From Rapidithrix thailandica (lineage in GTDB: Bacteria > Bacteroidota > Bacteroidia > Cytophagales > Flammeovirgaceae), in contig NZ_JBDKWZ010000003.1 of NCBI RefSeq assembly GCF_039710355.1, positions 1-64,000 of the forward strand: DNA of 64,000 bases. The letters are read 5' to 3'. Made by a program: the position numbers and the translations under genes. The stretch's first letter is position 1. Each line of letters starts with the position of its first letter. The notes under the pieces were generated by a model. That model was given only the letters and a program-made list of their open reading frames with translations. It was not told the DNA's origin and ran no database searches. Shown here piece after piece: positions 15,300 to 24,934 of the stretch.

Positions 15300-18200
15300 T
15301 TGCCCCCAAGGATTATCAAATATGGTTTGTTGTGTTGGCTCCTGATCTTGGGAGGCACCGGTATTTGTCAACAAGCTCTTCATTTACATTCCCTGAACTT
15401 AGAAGGTATTTCCAATACTCATGTCACTTGTATTTACCAAGATCATCAAGGTTTTTTATGGTTGGGTACGGTAGATGGCCTCAACCGGTTTGACGGCTAT
15501 GAATATTTGCCGTTCAAGGATGCAACCGGCCCAGCCAATCATAGCCTTTCCAGTAATTACATTACAGCCATTGCCGAAGATGCTCAACAAAATTTATGGA
15601 TAGGGACCAAATACGGGTTGAACCGTTTTGACCGGGCTACCCGCACTTTTACTTCTTACTATGCCCATGAACATGACAGTCTGGCTCTGCCCAATAACAA
15701 TATAGAAGTTATTTTTTTAGACCAAGAAGGTCGGTTATGGATAGGTAGTTGGGGAGGACTCAGTCAATACTTACCACAGAAAGATGCCTTTCGCAACTAT
15801 CAAAAAGAAGCACAAAATCCTAATTCTCTCAGTGGAAATATTATTAATAAAATTATTCAGGATCATAAAGGGCGGCTTTGGATTGGTACAAACTTTTCAG
15901 GGGTTACGGTTTTTTCCCCGGAGGAAGGTTCTTTCAAGCGTTTTTTCAGCAATCCAGTCAACCACAAAAGCCTCAGCGGCAACTCGGTCATTTCATTGTT
16001 TGAAGACAGTTACCAAAATATATGGGTGGGCACGCTCAAAAACGGACTGAACCGCTACGAAGAGAACTCACAAAGTTTTGTTCACTACCAATACGATGGT
16101 TCCATGCACTCTATCGCTACCAATTCCATTTATTCCATTATGGAAAATATGAACCGCCAGTTGATAGTAGGAGGAATGCAAGGAGGAATGAGCGTTTATA
16201 ACCGGAGGTCGGATACTTTTATCCGGTACAATACCCAAGGACAAATTAACCATAATGGAAATACGGCCAGTGTGCTCTGTCATTATACATTAAAAAGCGG
16301 GGAAAATATCATCGCTACGTCTAACGGAACTGTGAATATATACGATAACCACCCGGCTACTTTCGGCCTTTACCAACATCATGACAAGCAAAATAACAGC
16401 CTTTCCTTTAATCATGTCACTGCATTATTGGAAGATAAGCAAGGCACTCTCTGGATCGGCACCGATGGAGGCGGGCTGAACCGTTTCGACCCTTCAAGCG
16501 AACAGTTCACCCATTTTACCAAATCCACAGAGAGTTCACAGTTGAAGGATAATACCATATTGGCCCTGGCATCGGATCCCTCTCAACGATATCTTTTGCT
16601 GGGAACTTTATTACACGGGCTGGCTATTTTTGACCGGAAAAACGATACCTTCCGGCACTATTACCCGGAGGCCGACGGTTCTCAACAATTTGCAGCCAAC
16701 ACTGTTCACAGCATCCATTTAGATGCTATGCAACAAATATGGTTAGGCACCGAAAAGGGCTTATACTCCTTGCAGGACATCCGTCAACCACATTTTCAAA
16801 CCCTAGCTACCGAAGCTGACATTCCTCAACCAATTACAAGTTTGGTCAAAGACTCCCTGGGAACCTTGTGGATCGGCACTCAGGAAGGGCTCTATTTTAT
16901 GGACAAGTATCAAAAACTTCAAAAGTTCAGGTTTCCTCAAGGACAAAATCCATGGATTACCTCTTTGGCTCTTGAAAATGATCACTTATGGCTGAGCATC
17001 TTAGGCAAAGGCTTGTTTCAACTGAGCATAACATCCAATACATGGTCTCCAAATGCGATACTTCCCAATACATTAGGCACCAATATCAGCAGTTTACTGA
17101 AAGACCATCAGGGAAATTGGTGGATTGTCTCTGAAAAAGCTTTATTCAAATGCAAATCCTTGGATACAAGTCCTTTTCTCAAGATTATACGGCATTATAA
17201 CCAGGAGGACGGTCTACAAGACAAAGCATTCTCACCCAATGCAGCGATCACTACACATAACGGCTCGATTTACCTCGGTGGAGCTCTGGGAATGAACCGG
17301 TTTCATCCGGATAGCCTCCGGACAAATCCACACCAACCTCCGGTTTCACTCACATATTTCTATCAAAATGACAAGGAAGTCCATCCGGGAGAAAGCCCGT
17401 TTTTACCCTTGGATATCAGCCAAACAGATACCTTACGGCTGCCTTGGCGCCAGGCATCCTTTGCCATCAAATTTGCAGCATTAAATTTTATCAAACCTTC
17501 CAAAAACCAATATGCCTACCAATTGGAAGGCTATGATACTTCCTGGCAAATGAGCCATAGCAACCGCATGGCCTCCTACGAACAACTATCTCCGGGAAGC
17601 TATCGCTTTCATGTAAGAGCTTCCAATCACGATGGGATATGGAATGACGAGGGGGCCAGTGTATATATTTTGATCGAACGGCCATGGTGGGCTGCTAGCG
17701 AATGGTACTATGGACTGGCAATATTGCTATTTTGCATTGCCATAGGCTATCTGTGGCAGATTCGTAAAAAGAGGGTGTTTCTTTCATCCTCTCAACTACA
17801 GGAAGCCCAAGCGCCTCATTATTTGAGTTATGTAAACCGTAGAATAGATACGGTACAAGCGGAAGAAAAGCCTGAAGATGATTTCCTTAAAAAAGCGGTA
17901 AGTTTGGTAGAAGATCATTTGTGCAATGAGGATTTTGACATTGCTACCATGGGCAAAGAACTGGGCACCAGCAGAACACAACTGTACCGGAAAATTAAAG
18001 AGCAAACAGGCAAGACAGTTTCCGAATTTATCAAAGAAATCAAATTAAAACATGCCTGCCAATTGTTGGAAAATACGGAATTAAGTATTTCCGAAGTAGC
18101 CTTCCAATCGGGTTTTAAATCGCTCTCGCATTTTTCCCGGACCTTCCAGAATTCATATGGCGTTTCCCCTTCCGAATACGCTTCTCAGCATCAGAATTAA
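15300..18200 (+). CDS. Membrane propeller-Y_Y_Y-AraC transcription regulator without kinase domains
   Basis: 966 residues if TTG 15300 is the start; the frame is closed by a stop at 15279-15281 and holds no ATG before it, so a non-ATG start is needed. A signal-like hydrophobic segment (YGLLCWLLILGGTGIC) leads to a periplasmic double propeller of Reg_prop repeats (LWLGTVDGLNRFD, LWIGTKYGLNRFD, LWIGTDGGGLNRFD and others; about 25-665) and a Y_Y_Y domain (about 690-790). One membrane helix follows near 802-820, then a short linker and an AraC helix-turn-helix domain at about 860-962 (TMGKELGTSRTQLYRKIK, ISEVAFQSGFKSLSHFSRTF). Hybrid two-component systems of Bacteroidota share this order but carry a HisKA, HATPase and receiver between membrane and HTH; all are missing here. 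It probably controls the exported redox operon 310 bp downstream on the same strand. Confidence 0.9.
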   Translation: MPPRIIKYGLLCWLLILGGTGICQQALHLHSLNLEGISNTHVTCIYQDHQGFLWLGTVDGLNRFDGYEYLPFKDATGPANHSLSSNYITAIAEDAQQNLWIGTKYGLNRFDRATRTFTSYYAHEHDSLALPNNNIEVIFLDQEGRLWIGSWGGLSQYLPQKDAFRNYQKEAQNPNSLSGNIINKIIQDHKGRLWIGTNFSGVTVFSPEEGSFKRFFSNPVNHKSLSGNSVISLFEDSYQNIWVGTLKNGLNRYEENSQSFVHYQYDGSMHSIATNSIYSIMENMNRQLIVGGMQGGMSVYNRRSDTFIRYNTQGQINHNGNTASVLCHYTLKSGENIIATSNGTVNIYDNHPATFGLYQHHDKQNNSLSFNHVTALLEDKQGTLWIGTDGGGLNRFDPSSEQFTHFTKSTESSQLKDNTILALASDPSQRYLLLGTLLHGLAIFDRKNDTFRHYYPEADGSQQFAANTVHSIHLDAMQQIWLGTEKGLYSLQDIRQPHFQTLATEADIPQPITSLVKDSLGTLWIGTQEGLYFMDKYQKLQKFRFPQGQNPWITSLALENDHLWLSILGKGLFQLSITSNTWSPNAILPNTLGTNISSLLKDHQGNWWIVSEKALFKCKSLDTSPFLKIIRHYNQEDGLQDKAFSPNAAITTHNGSIYLGGALGMNRFHPDSLRTNPHQPPVSLTYFYQNDKEVHPGESPFLPLDISQTDTLRLPWRQASFAIKFAALNFIKPSKNQYAYQLEGYDTSWQMSHSNRMASYEQLSPGSYRFHVRASNHDGIWNDEGASVYILIERPWWAASEWYYGLAILLFCIAIGYLWQIRKKRVFLSSSQLQEAQAPHYLSYVNRRIDTVQAEEKPEDDFLKKAVSLVEDHLCNEDFDIATMGKELGTSRTQLYRKIKEQTGKTVSEFIKEIKLKHACQLLENTELSISEVAFQSGFKSLSHFSRTFQNSYGVSPSEYASQHQN

Positions 18201-18509
18201 TCTCCCTGTTCACTTTCCCATAGCATGGAAACCCATCGTTCAAGTGAAAAACGCTTACAGTCTCATTTAAAAATCCCTTCCTGAAAAACGGCTTTTTCGG
18301 CATTTTACAGCTATTTCAACAGATTGGTATGTTCAGACAAACACTTTGGGACGCTCAGCAAAGAGAGAAATTTATTTTTTTTAAATCTTTGGAAAACCGA
18401 TCACCTCATCTTAGCCGACTCAACTTTCCTGTGTAGGAAAACATGAAGAGTAAACTCAAACAGTGGGGGATTTTTAAAGCGTACTCAAAAAATTAATGAA
18501 CCGGTAAAT
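18201..18509. other. 309-bp intergenic region before the exported redox operon
   Basis: The stretch is AT rich. A weak imperfect hairpin lies near 18278-18300. No strong promoter match is visible, although an operon regulator site is expected here. No coding frame is credible. Confidence 0.4.
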
Positions 18510-19565
18510 ATGAAAATTGAAAAACAAATCAGGCGTAGAAAATTCGCTAAAATTACTATGGGTTTGATTGGAGCAGGGATTTCCTTTCCCTATGTCAACT
18601 TTGGCAAGCCGAATCGCAGCAAAGCCCCCATTGTCGGACATGGAGATTTTCAATATAAAGTACATTGGGATTGGGGAAAACAAAACCCTACCCGCATTCC
18701 GGTCAAAGACTGCCATGAAATGGTGCAAGACCGAAAGGGAAGGCTATTTTTACTCACCAATGAGACCAAAAACAATGTCATCATATACGACCGTTCCGGC
18801 AAAGTATTAAGCACCTGGGGAAATGCGTTTCCCGGAGGGCACGGCTTGACCCTCAGCCGCGAAGGAGAGGAAGAGTTCTTATTTATCACCGATCACGACC
18901 GGCACCAAGTATTCAAAACTACCTTGGATGGGAAAATTTTAATGACCCTGGATTATCCTAAAGAAACCGGAAAATACGAAAAAGCAGAGCAATACAAACC
19001 CACGGAAGTGGCCGTGGCCCCCAACGGAGACTTTTATGTAGCGGATGGCTATGGTCTGGATTACATCATTCACTACAATCATAAAGGAAAATATATCCGG
19101 CATTTCGGAGGCAAGGGAGACAACAAAGATCAACTGAAAAATGCCCATGGGGTATGCATTGATCAACGCGACCCGGCTAACCCTGTCCTTTTGGTCACTT
19201 CCCGGGCAACTCAGGAATTTAAAAGGTTTACGTTGGATGGGAAGTACCTGGACACCGTTTCTACCCCAGGATGTTGGATTTGCCGCCCTGTCATCCATGG
19301 AGACAATTTGTATTTCTCTGTCATCGTCACGAAAAACTGGGGTGCATATGACGGCTTGGTGATTGTTTTAGATAAAAAGAACCGGATCATTTCGGCCCCG
19401 GGCGGTTCGGCTCCGGTATATCAAAACGGCTTGCTCCAGGAAATCGAATACGATGGGCATACCTTTCTCAACCCGCACGATGTCTGCGTAGACCAAGACA
19501 CCAATTTATATGTCCCCCAATGGTATTCCGGGAAAACCTATCCAGTGATGTTAGAACGAATTTGA
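18510..19565 (+). CDS. Exported NHL-type six-bladed beta-propeller protein
   Basis: 351 residues. The N-terminus (KQIRRRKFAKITMGLIGAGI) has an R-R-K-F motif and a hydrophobic stretch, so Tat export is likely. NHL-like blades follow: NNVIIYDRSGKVLSTWGNAF, HGLTLSREGEEEFLFITDHD, PTEVAVAPNGDFYVADGYG, YNHKGKYIRHFGGKGDN, AHGVCIDQRDPANPVLLV and LNPHDVCVDQDTNLYVPQW. Such propellers include peptidyl-hydroxyglycine lyases and binding or scaffold proteins; no catalytic set can be claimed from sequence alone. It is the first gene of a four-gene run with gaps of 16, 52 and 21 bp, so it probably works outside the cytoplasm with the heme protein encoded next. Confidence 0.85.
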   Translation: MKIEKQIRRRKFAKITMGLIGAGISFPYVNFGKPNRSKAPIVGHGDFQYKVHWDWGKQNPTRIPVKDCHEMVQDRKGRLFLLTNETKNNVIIYDRSGKVLSTWGNAFPGGHGLTLSREGEEEFLFITDHDRHQVFKTTLDGKILMTLDYPKETGKYEKAEQYKPTEVAVAPNGDFYVADGYGLDYIIHYNHKGKYIRHFGGKGDNKDQLKNAHGVCIDQRDPANPVLLVTSRATQEFKRFTLDGKYLDTVSTPGCWICRPVIHGDNLYFSVIVTKNWGAYDGLVIVLDKKNRIISAPGGSAPVYQNGLLQEIEYDGHTFLNPHDVCVDQDTNLYVPQWYSGKTYPVMLERI

Positions 19566-19581
19566 TTGTTTTTAGCCAACT

Positions 19582-21900
19582 ATGCACATGATTGCCATAC
19601 CTAAATATTTGACGCGATTCACTGTCAGTCTTTTCACAATGACTGTATTCAGTTGCGAAATGCAGCAGAAAGTGGACTTTAATGCGGAAATCCGGCCAAT
19701 TATTAACAGTAAATGCATTTCTTGTCATGGAGGGGTCAAAAAGTCCGGAGGTTTTAGTTTATTGTTTCGTTCCGAAGCTTTGGCCCCAACCGAATCAGGC
19801 TCTCCGGCTATTCTCCCCGGAGAGCCTGAAAATAGTGAACTGATCAAGCGGATACAACACCATGATCCGGAACTTCGCATGCCATTGGATGCCTCACCTT
19901 TGTCTGACAAAGAAATACGGCTTTTGACCCAATGGATTGAGCAGGGAGCGGAATGGGAGGATCACTGGGCCTTTGTCTCTCCCAAGCCGGTAAGCCCTCC
20001 GGAACCAGAAGATTTGTGGGTTCAAAATGCCATCGACCCCTTTGTCTTAGACCAATTACAGGACAACGGACTGCAACCCAACCCCAAGGCAGATAAGGCA
20101 ACATTACTCAGACGGGTGAGCCTTGATCTCACCGGAATCCCTCCCAGCCCTGAACAAGTCAGGCATTTTGAAGAGGATACTTCCGGAAATGCCTATGAAA
20201 AAGTGGTAGACCGCCTATTAGCCTCTCCTCAGTACGGAGAACGCTGGGCAGCCATGTGGTTGGACCTGGCCCGGTATGCCGATTCCAAAGGATATGAAGC
20301 TGATCGCCACCGGGATATTTGGCGATACAGGGATTGGGTGATCGAAGCATTTAATCAAGATATGCCTTTTGATCAATTTACGATCGAACAACTTGCGGGG
20401 GATTTACTACCCAACTCCACCCGGGAACAGCAAATTGCCACCGCTTTTCACCGCAATACCATGACCAATGATGAAGGGGGAACGGATGATGAGGAATTCC
20501 GGGTAGCGGCAGTGTTGGACAGGGTCAACACTACATGGGATGTGTGGCAAGGAGTCACTTTTGCCTGTGTACAGTGCCATAGCCATCCTTATGACCCCTT
20601 CCGACATAAAGAATATTATCAGTTTTATGCATTTTTCAATCAAACCGAAGACAGTGATAAATATCCGGATGAGCCGCCTTTTATGTTGGTGTACCAACAA
20701 GAAGAGGACGGTCAACGAAAACAAATTCAAGCATACCTCGACTCTTTGACAAGATCCGGAGAAACCACCCGAAAATCGCAACGGCAAATTGCCCGAAAAG
20801 AAGAAGAGCTGAAACAGTTGAAAGCATATAAGCTCCCTGTCATGAAAGAATTAAGTGTCGAAAATAGCCGTAAAACGCATGTATTTGACCGGGGCAATTG
20901 GTTAACCCATGGTGAAGAAGTGTGGGCAAATGTACCTGGCTCTCTTCCTTCTATGCCAGCAGATGCTCCTGCCAACCGATTGGGCATGGCCCAATGGCTC
21001 GTCAGTGAGGAAAATCCCTTAACCGCCCGGGTGACCGTCAACCGCTTTTGGGGACAGTTATTTGGCAAAGGTTTCGTGGAGACCCAAGAAGATTTCGGCT
21101 CACAGGGCTTCAAACCCACCCATCCGGAATTACTCGATTACCTGGCCCTACATTTTATACATGAACAGAAATGGAGTGTCAAAAAACTATTAAAGATGAT
21201 GGTGATGTCGGCCACTTACCAACAGAGTTCTAAAGTTCGTCCGGAGGTACTCGACAAAGATCCTTACAATTATTTATTAGCACGAGGCCCCAGATTCCGG
21301 TTGACCGCCGAACAATTACGCGATCAGGCATTGGCCGTCAGTGGCTTATTAAGTACAAAAATGTACGGTCCCAGTGTGATGCCTCCTCAACCCGAAGGTA
21401 TTTGGCAGGTCGTTTACAATGGCAGTCGGTGGGTCACCAGTCAGGGAGAAGACCGCTACCGCAGAGCACTGTATACATATATAAGACGAACCAGTCCGTA
21501 TCCTTCCATGATTACCTTTGACGGGCCTAGCCGGGAATTCTGCTTAACCCGCAGAATCAATACCAATACGCCTTTGCAAGCTTTGGTGACTTTGAATGAC
21601 CCGGTATACCTGGAAGCTGCCCAGGCATTGGCAAAACATATGCGGGAGAAAGGAGGAGAGCAGTTACAAGAAAAAATTCGCTACGGCTATGAAAAAGTAC
21701 TGTTAAAATCTCCCTCTTCAAAAACGCTTCAAACTTTGACGGCTTTGTACCACGAATCCCAACAACACTATCAGGATTCCGTAATGCAAGCGGTAAAACA
21801 AACGGACAATCCATCCAAAGCTTTTGAACCGGAGTTGGCCGGATTAACGGTGGTAGCCAATGCGATGATGAATCTTGACAGTTTTATCATGAAAGAATAA
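19582..21900 (+). CDS. PSCyt1-DUF1549-DUF1553 (PSD1-type) c-heme protein
   Basis: 772 residues. The N-terminus is a signal with a possible lipobox at C25 (TVFSC). A planctomycete-type cytochrome domain (about 38-115) has the heme-attachment motif C45-I-S-C48-H49, and PGEPENSELIKRI is typical of it. The DUF1549 (PSCyt2) domain spans about 145-350, with LLRRVSLDLTGIPPSP, YGERWAAMWLDLARYADSKG and CVQCHSHPYDPF (a second CxxCH). A PSD1/DUF1553 domain runs from about 455 to the end, with NRLGMAQWLVSEENPLTARV and RRINTNTPLQALVTLNDP. The family is frequent in Planctomycetes and Verrucomicrobia, usually paired with DUF1501 proteins, and its reaction is unknown. At 772 residues it is shorter than many family members, which often carry an extra carbohydrate-binding or LamG insert. 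DUF1501 follows 52 bp downstream, the usual partner. Confidence 0.92.
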   Translation: MHMIAIPKYLTRFTVSLFTMTVFSCEMQQKVDFNAEIRPIINSKCISCHGGVKKSGGFSLLFRSEALAPTESGSPAILPGEPENSELIKRIQHHDPELRMPLDASPLSDKEIRLLTQWIEQGAEWEDHWAFVSPKPVSPPEPEDLWVQNAIDPFVLDQLQDNGLQPNPKADKATLLRRVSLDLTGIPPSPEQVRHFEEDTSGNAYEKVVDRLLASPQYGERWAAMWLDLARYADSKGYEADRHRDIWRYRDWVIEAFNQDMPFDQFTIEQLAGDLLPNSTREQQIATAFHRNTMTNDEGGTDDEEFRVAAVLDRVNTTWDVWQGVTFACVQCHSHPYDPFRHKEYYQFYAFFNQTEDSDKYPDEPPFMLVYQQEEDGQRKQIQAYLDSLTRSGETTRKSQRQIARKEEELKQLKAYKLPVMKELSVENSRKTHVFDRGNWLTHGEEVWANVPGSLPSMPADAPANRLGMAQWLVSEENPLTARVTVNRFWGQLFGKGFVETQEDFGSQGFKPTHPELLDYLALHFIHEQKWSVKKLLKMMVMSATYQQSSKVRPEVLDKDPYNYLLARGPRFRLTAEQLRDQALAVSGLLSTKMYGPSVMPPQPEGIWQVVYNGSRWVTSQGEDRYRRALYTYIRRTSPYPSMITFDGPSREFCLTRRINTNTPLQALVTLNDPVYLEAAQALAKHMREKGGEQLQEKIRYGYEKVLLKSPSSKTLQTLTALYHESQQHYQDSVMQAVKQTDNPSKAFEPELAGLTVVANAMMNLDSFIMKE

Positions 21901-21952
21901 AACGGAACACTGTAGTGTATGAAGTCCTCGATGATCCAACAAATTACAAATT

Positions 21953-23434
21953 ATGAAAATTTATAAAGAAGCGATACATAAAAAATTTGAGTTAGAAACC
22001 CGCAGGCATTTTTTACGAAAGTGTACCTCAGGTATCGGTGCCTTGGCTTTGGGTTCTCTTTTGGGAGGTTGTGGAAAAGTAATTGACCAAATGGGACAAA
22101 TGCGGGATGCCGCCCGTCCTATGAAAGCCCTTCCGCCACATTTTGCTCCCAAGGCAAAAAGGATTATTTATTTACATATGGCCGGTTCTCCTTCCCAATT
22201 GGAATTATTTGACTACAAACCGGAATTACAAAAGCTGGACGGCTTGGATTGTCCGCCTTCTTTGTTGGAAGGAAAGCGCTTCGCCTTTATCCAAGGAGTG
22301 CCCAAAATGCTCGGCCCTCAATATTCCTTTGCCCAACATGGTCAATCCGGTGCATGGGTATCGGACCGTTTACCCCATTTCAGCAAAGTGGTAGACGATG
22401 TAGCTTTTCTCAAAGCCATGCATACCGATGAGTTTAACCATGCCCCGGCTCAGTTGTTACTCCACACCGGAGGCCCCCGTTTAGGCCGGCCCAGTATGGG
22501 TTCTTGGGTGACCTATGGCTTGGGAACCGAAAATGAAAACTTGCCGGGATTTGTCGTATTGGTTTCCGGAGGCACGACCCCTAGCGCAGGAAAGAGTGTA
22601 TGGGGAAGTGGTTTTTTACCCACAGTGTACCAAGGGGTACAATGCCGTTCCAAAGGTGACCCGGTACTTTACCTCTCGGATCCGGAGGGTATGAACCGCA
22701 ATCTAAGGAAAAAATCCATCGAAGCGATCAATAAGATAAACCAGGAAACCTATGAAGAATTTGGCGATCCGGAAACTCTGACCCGAATTTCCCAATACGA
22801 GATGGCCTTTAAAATGCAAATGTCCGTACCCGAAGCCATGGACATCAGTAAAGAGCCGGATTATATCCATCAAATGTATGGCACGGAACCGGGAAAAGCT
22901 TCTTTTGCCAATAATTGCCTGCTTGCCAGGCGACTGGCAGAACGGGACGTACGCTTTATACAACTTTATCATTGGGGCTGGGATTCTCACGGAGCCGGGA
23001 AAGCCGAAGCCCTGGATCACGGGTTTAAAGACCGTTGTCAGGAGGTAGACCAGGCAATGACTGCCCTGTTACAAGATTTAAAAGTACGAGGCTTATTGGA
23101 TGAAACCTTAGTGGTTTGGGGAGGAGAATTTGGCCGTACCCCCATGCGGGAAAACCGGGGAGGGCAGGAAATGGTTTTTGTAGGGCGTGACCACCACTTA
23201 GAAGCCTTTACCATATGGATGGCCGGGGGTGGGGTAAAACCGGGGATTACTTATGGAGAGACAGACGAAATCGGCTACTATGGTGTAAAAGACCGGGCAC
23301 ATGTCCACGATTTACAAGCTACCATTCTTCACTTGTTGGGAATGGACCACGAAAAGCTGACCTATCAATTTCAAGGGCGCCCTTTCCGGTTAACAGACGT
23401 ACACGGTCATCTCATCAAAGACATCATTAGTTAG
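21953..23434 (+). CDS. Tat-exported DUF1501 protein
   Basis: 493 residues. A twin-arginine motif lies near residues 17-23 (RRHFLRK), followed by a Gly/Leu/Ala core and a possible lipobox ending at a Cys near residue 41 (SLLGGC). The mature protein is the DUF1501 fold, related to alkaline phosphatase/sulfatase-like enzymes: RIIYLHMAGSPSQLELFDYK, HTGGPRLGRPSMGSWVTYG, IQLYHWGWDSHG, VVWGGEFGRTPM and GRDHHLEAFTIWMAGGG. The conserved D, H and E residues suggest a metal site, but the activity is not established. It is part of the exported operon after the PSD1 gene and before the DUF2231 gene; this pairing is the normal arrangement in other phyla. Confidence 0.92.
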   Translation: MKIYKEAIHKKFELETRRHFLRKCTSGIGALALGSLLGGCGKVIDQMGQMRDAARPMKALPPHFAPKAKRIIYLHMAGSPSQLELFDYKPELQKLDGLDCPPSLLEGKRFAFIQGVPKMLGPQYSFAQHGQSGAWVSDRLPHFSKVVDDVAFLKAMHTDEFNHAPAQLLLHTGGPRLGRPSMGSWVTYGLGTENENLPGFVVLVSGGTTPSAGKSVWGSGFLPTVYQGVQCRSKGDPVLYLSDPEGMNRNLRKKSIEAINKINQETYEEFGDPETLTRISQYEMAFKMQMSVPEAMDISKEPDYIHQMYGTEPGKASFANNCLLARRLAERDVRFIQLYHWGWDSHGAGKAEALDHGFKDRCQEVDQAMTALLQDLKVRGLLDETLVVWGGEFGRTPMRENRGGQEMVFVGRDHHLEAFTIWMAGGGVKPGITYGETDEIGYYGVKDRAHVHDLQATILHLLGMDHEKLTYQFQGRPFRLTDVHGHLIKDIIS

Positions 23435-23455
23435 CAGGAATTGAACATTTGAACA

Positions 23456-24934
23456 ATGAAAAAAATACGCTACACACTCTTTTTCTTATTGCTAGCCAGT
23501 CCGGCATGGGCACAGTCGGAAGAGTCCAATCAACTACTGCTGTTTTTTGGCAGGTTTCACCCTCTATTGGTGCATCTTCCCATTGGTATATTGCTTTTGG
23601 CCTATTGTATGGAATTGCTTAGTAAAAAGCCACAATTCCAAAGCATGAAAGGTGCCGTTCCTTTTGCACTGTTATGGGGCGGGATCTTCGCTTTGTTGTC
23701 CGCCCTGGTCGGTTTTTTTCTTTCTACCGGAGGAGGCTACGCTACCGATACGCTTTTTTGGCACCAATGGCTGGGAATTTCAGTAGGCGTTTTCGCCATT
23801 TTGGCCTACATTCTCAAAAAGCGAAGCAAAACACGCGCTTCTTTCTGGCTTTTTACGTCATCCATTCTCTGCCTGTTTGTAACAGGGCACCTGGGCGGTA
23901 ACCTCACCCATGGCAATGATTACCTGACCCGGTATATGCCTACCTCCTTAAAAAAGATAGCTGGTATTCCTATAGAAACAGTCAAGAGAGAAATTGTATT
24001 GGAAAATGTGGATGAGGCTGTATTGTATACGGACGTGATTCAACCCATACTCACCAACAAATGTGTGAGTTGTCACGGTTCTAACAAAATGAAAGGGGAG
24101 CTTCGCCTGGATGCCAAAGAGTGGATTTTGAAAGGAGGGGAAACAGGGAATGTTCTTTTGGCTGGAAATGTTGAAAAAAGCGAATTGTTTCACCGGATTA
24201 CCCTGCCCGAAGAGCATGACGATGTCATGCCTCCTTCCGGAAAAACGCCTTTGGAAAAAACCGAAATCCAACTGATCGAATGGTGGATTGCCAACAAAGC
24301 CAGTTTCGACCAAACGGTAGCTCAACTGCAAGCCCCTAAGGAAATATACGATATTCTCAATGAATACGCCCATCCTTCAGGCCCCAGCCAAAGTGCCGTC
24401 TTTGCGATGACAGATATCCAACCAGCCAACCCCAAACACCTATCGCAACTGGAAGAAGCCGGTTTCCGGGTATTTCCTATCGCTCAGGAAAGCCCCTTTG
24501 TGGAAGTGACTTATCAACAAAAAGTACAGCCTTTTGGAAATGCTCAGTTGAAGGCTTTAGAAAAAGTAGCCTCCCAAGTGGTATGGTTAAACCTTTCCGG
24601 TACTCAATTTGAAAAATCATTGGAAATACAAAACCTTGCCACACTCAAGCATTTAGTTCGATTGCGTTTGGATAATTCCTCCATAAGGGATGATCAAATG
24701 AAGTTTGTAGAGGAGTTAGCCTGGTTGGAATATTTAAACCTTTACGGTACTTCTGTCACAGACAACGTTTTAAGCCATTTACAAGCTATCCCAACACTGC
24801 AACATGTTTTTCTCTGGCAAAGTAAAGTCAGTCCACAGGGGATCCAACGCCTTAAATCTGCGAAGTCAGAATTAAAAGTAGATACGGGATTCACACATCA
24901 TACTATCAAAAATTCACCTCAAAAAGAATCCTGA
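23456..24934 (+). CDS. DUF2231 membrane protein with c-heme domain and LRR-like tail
   Basis: 492 residues. A signal peptide (cleavage after WAQ, about residue 20) leads to four membrane helices (about 34-54, 68-90, 103-120 and 128-146). Histidines sit in or beside them: H36 and H40 (FHPLLVHLPIG), H103, and GHLGGNLTHG near 144-152; these could ligate b-type heme. A PSCyt1 domain follows, with C203-V-S-C206-H207 and MKGELRLDAKEWILKGG, MPPSGKTPLEKTEIQLIEWW. From about 360 the tail has leucine-rich repeat spacing (LKALEKVASQVVWLNLSGTQF, LVRLRLDNSS, LEYLNLYGTSVT). A membrane b-heme plus extracytoplasmic c-heme would let electrons leave the exported enzymes for the respiratory chain; this is inference. 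It is the last gene of the operon, with a terminator just after it. Confidence 0.88.
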   Translation: MKKIRYTLFFLLLASPAWAQSEESNQLLLFFGRFHPLLVHLPIGILLLAYCMELLSKKPQFQSMKGAVPFALLWGGIFALLSALVGFFLSTGGGYATDTLFWHQWLGISVGVFAILAYILKKRSKTRASFWLFTSSILCLFVTGHLGGNLTHGNDYLTRYMPTSLKKIAGIPIETVKREIVLENVDEAVLYTDVIQPILTNKCVSCHGSNKMKGELRLDAKEWILKGGETGNVLLAGNVEKSELFHRITLPEEHDDVMPPSGKTPLEKTEIQLIEWWIANKASFDQTVAQLQAPKEIYDILNEYAHPSGPSQSAVFAMTDIQPANPKHLSQLEEAGFRVFPIAQESPFVEVTYQQKVQPFGNAQLKALEKVASQVVWLNLSGTQFEKSLEIQNLATLKHLVRLRLDNSSIRDDQMKFVEELAWLEYLNLYGTSVTDNVLSHLQAIPTLQHVFLWQSKVSPQGIQRLKSAKSELKVDTGFTHHTIKNSPQKES

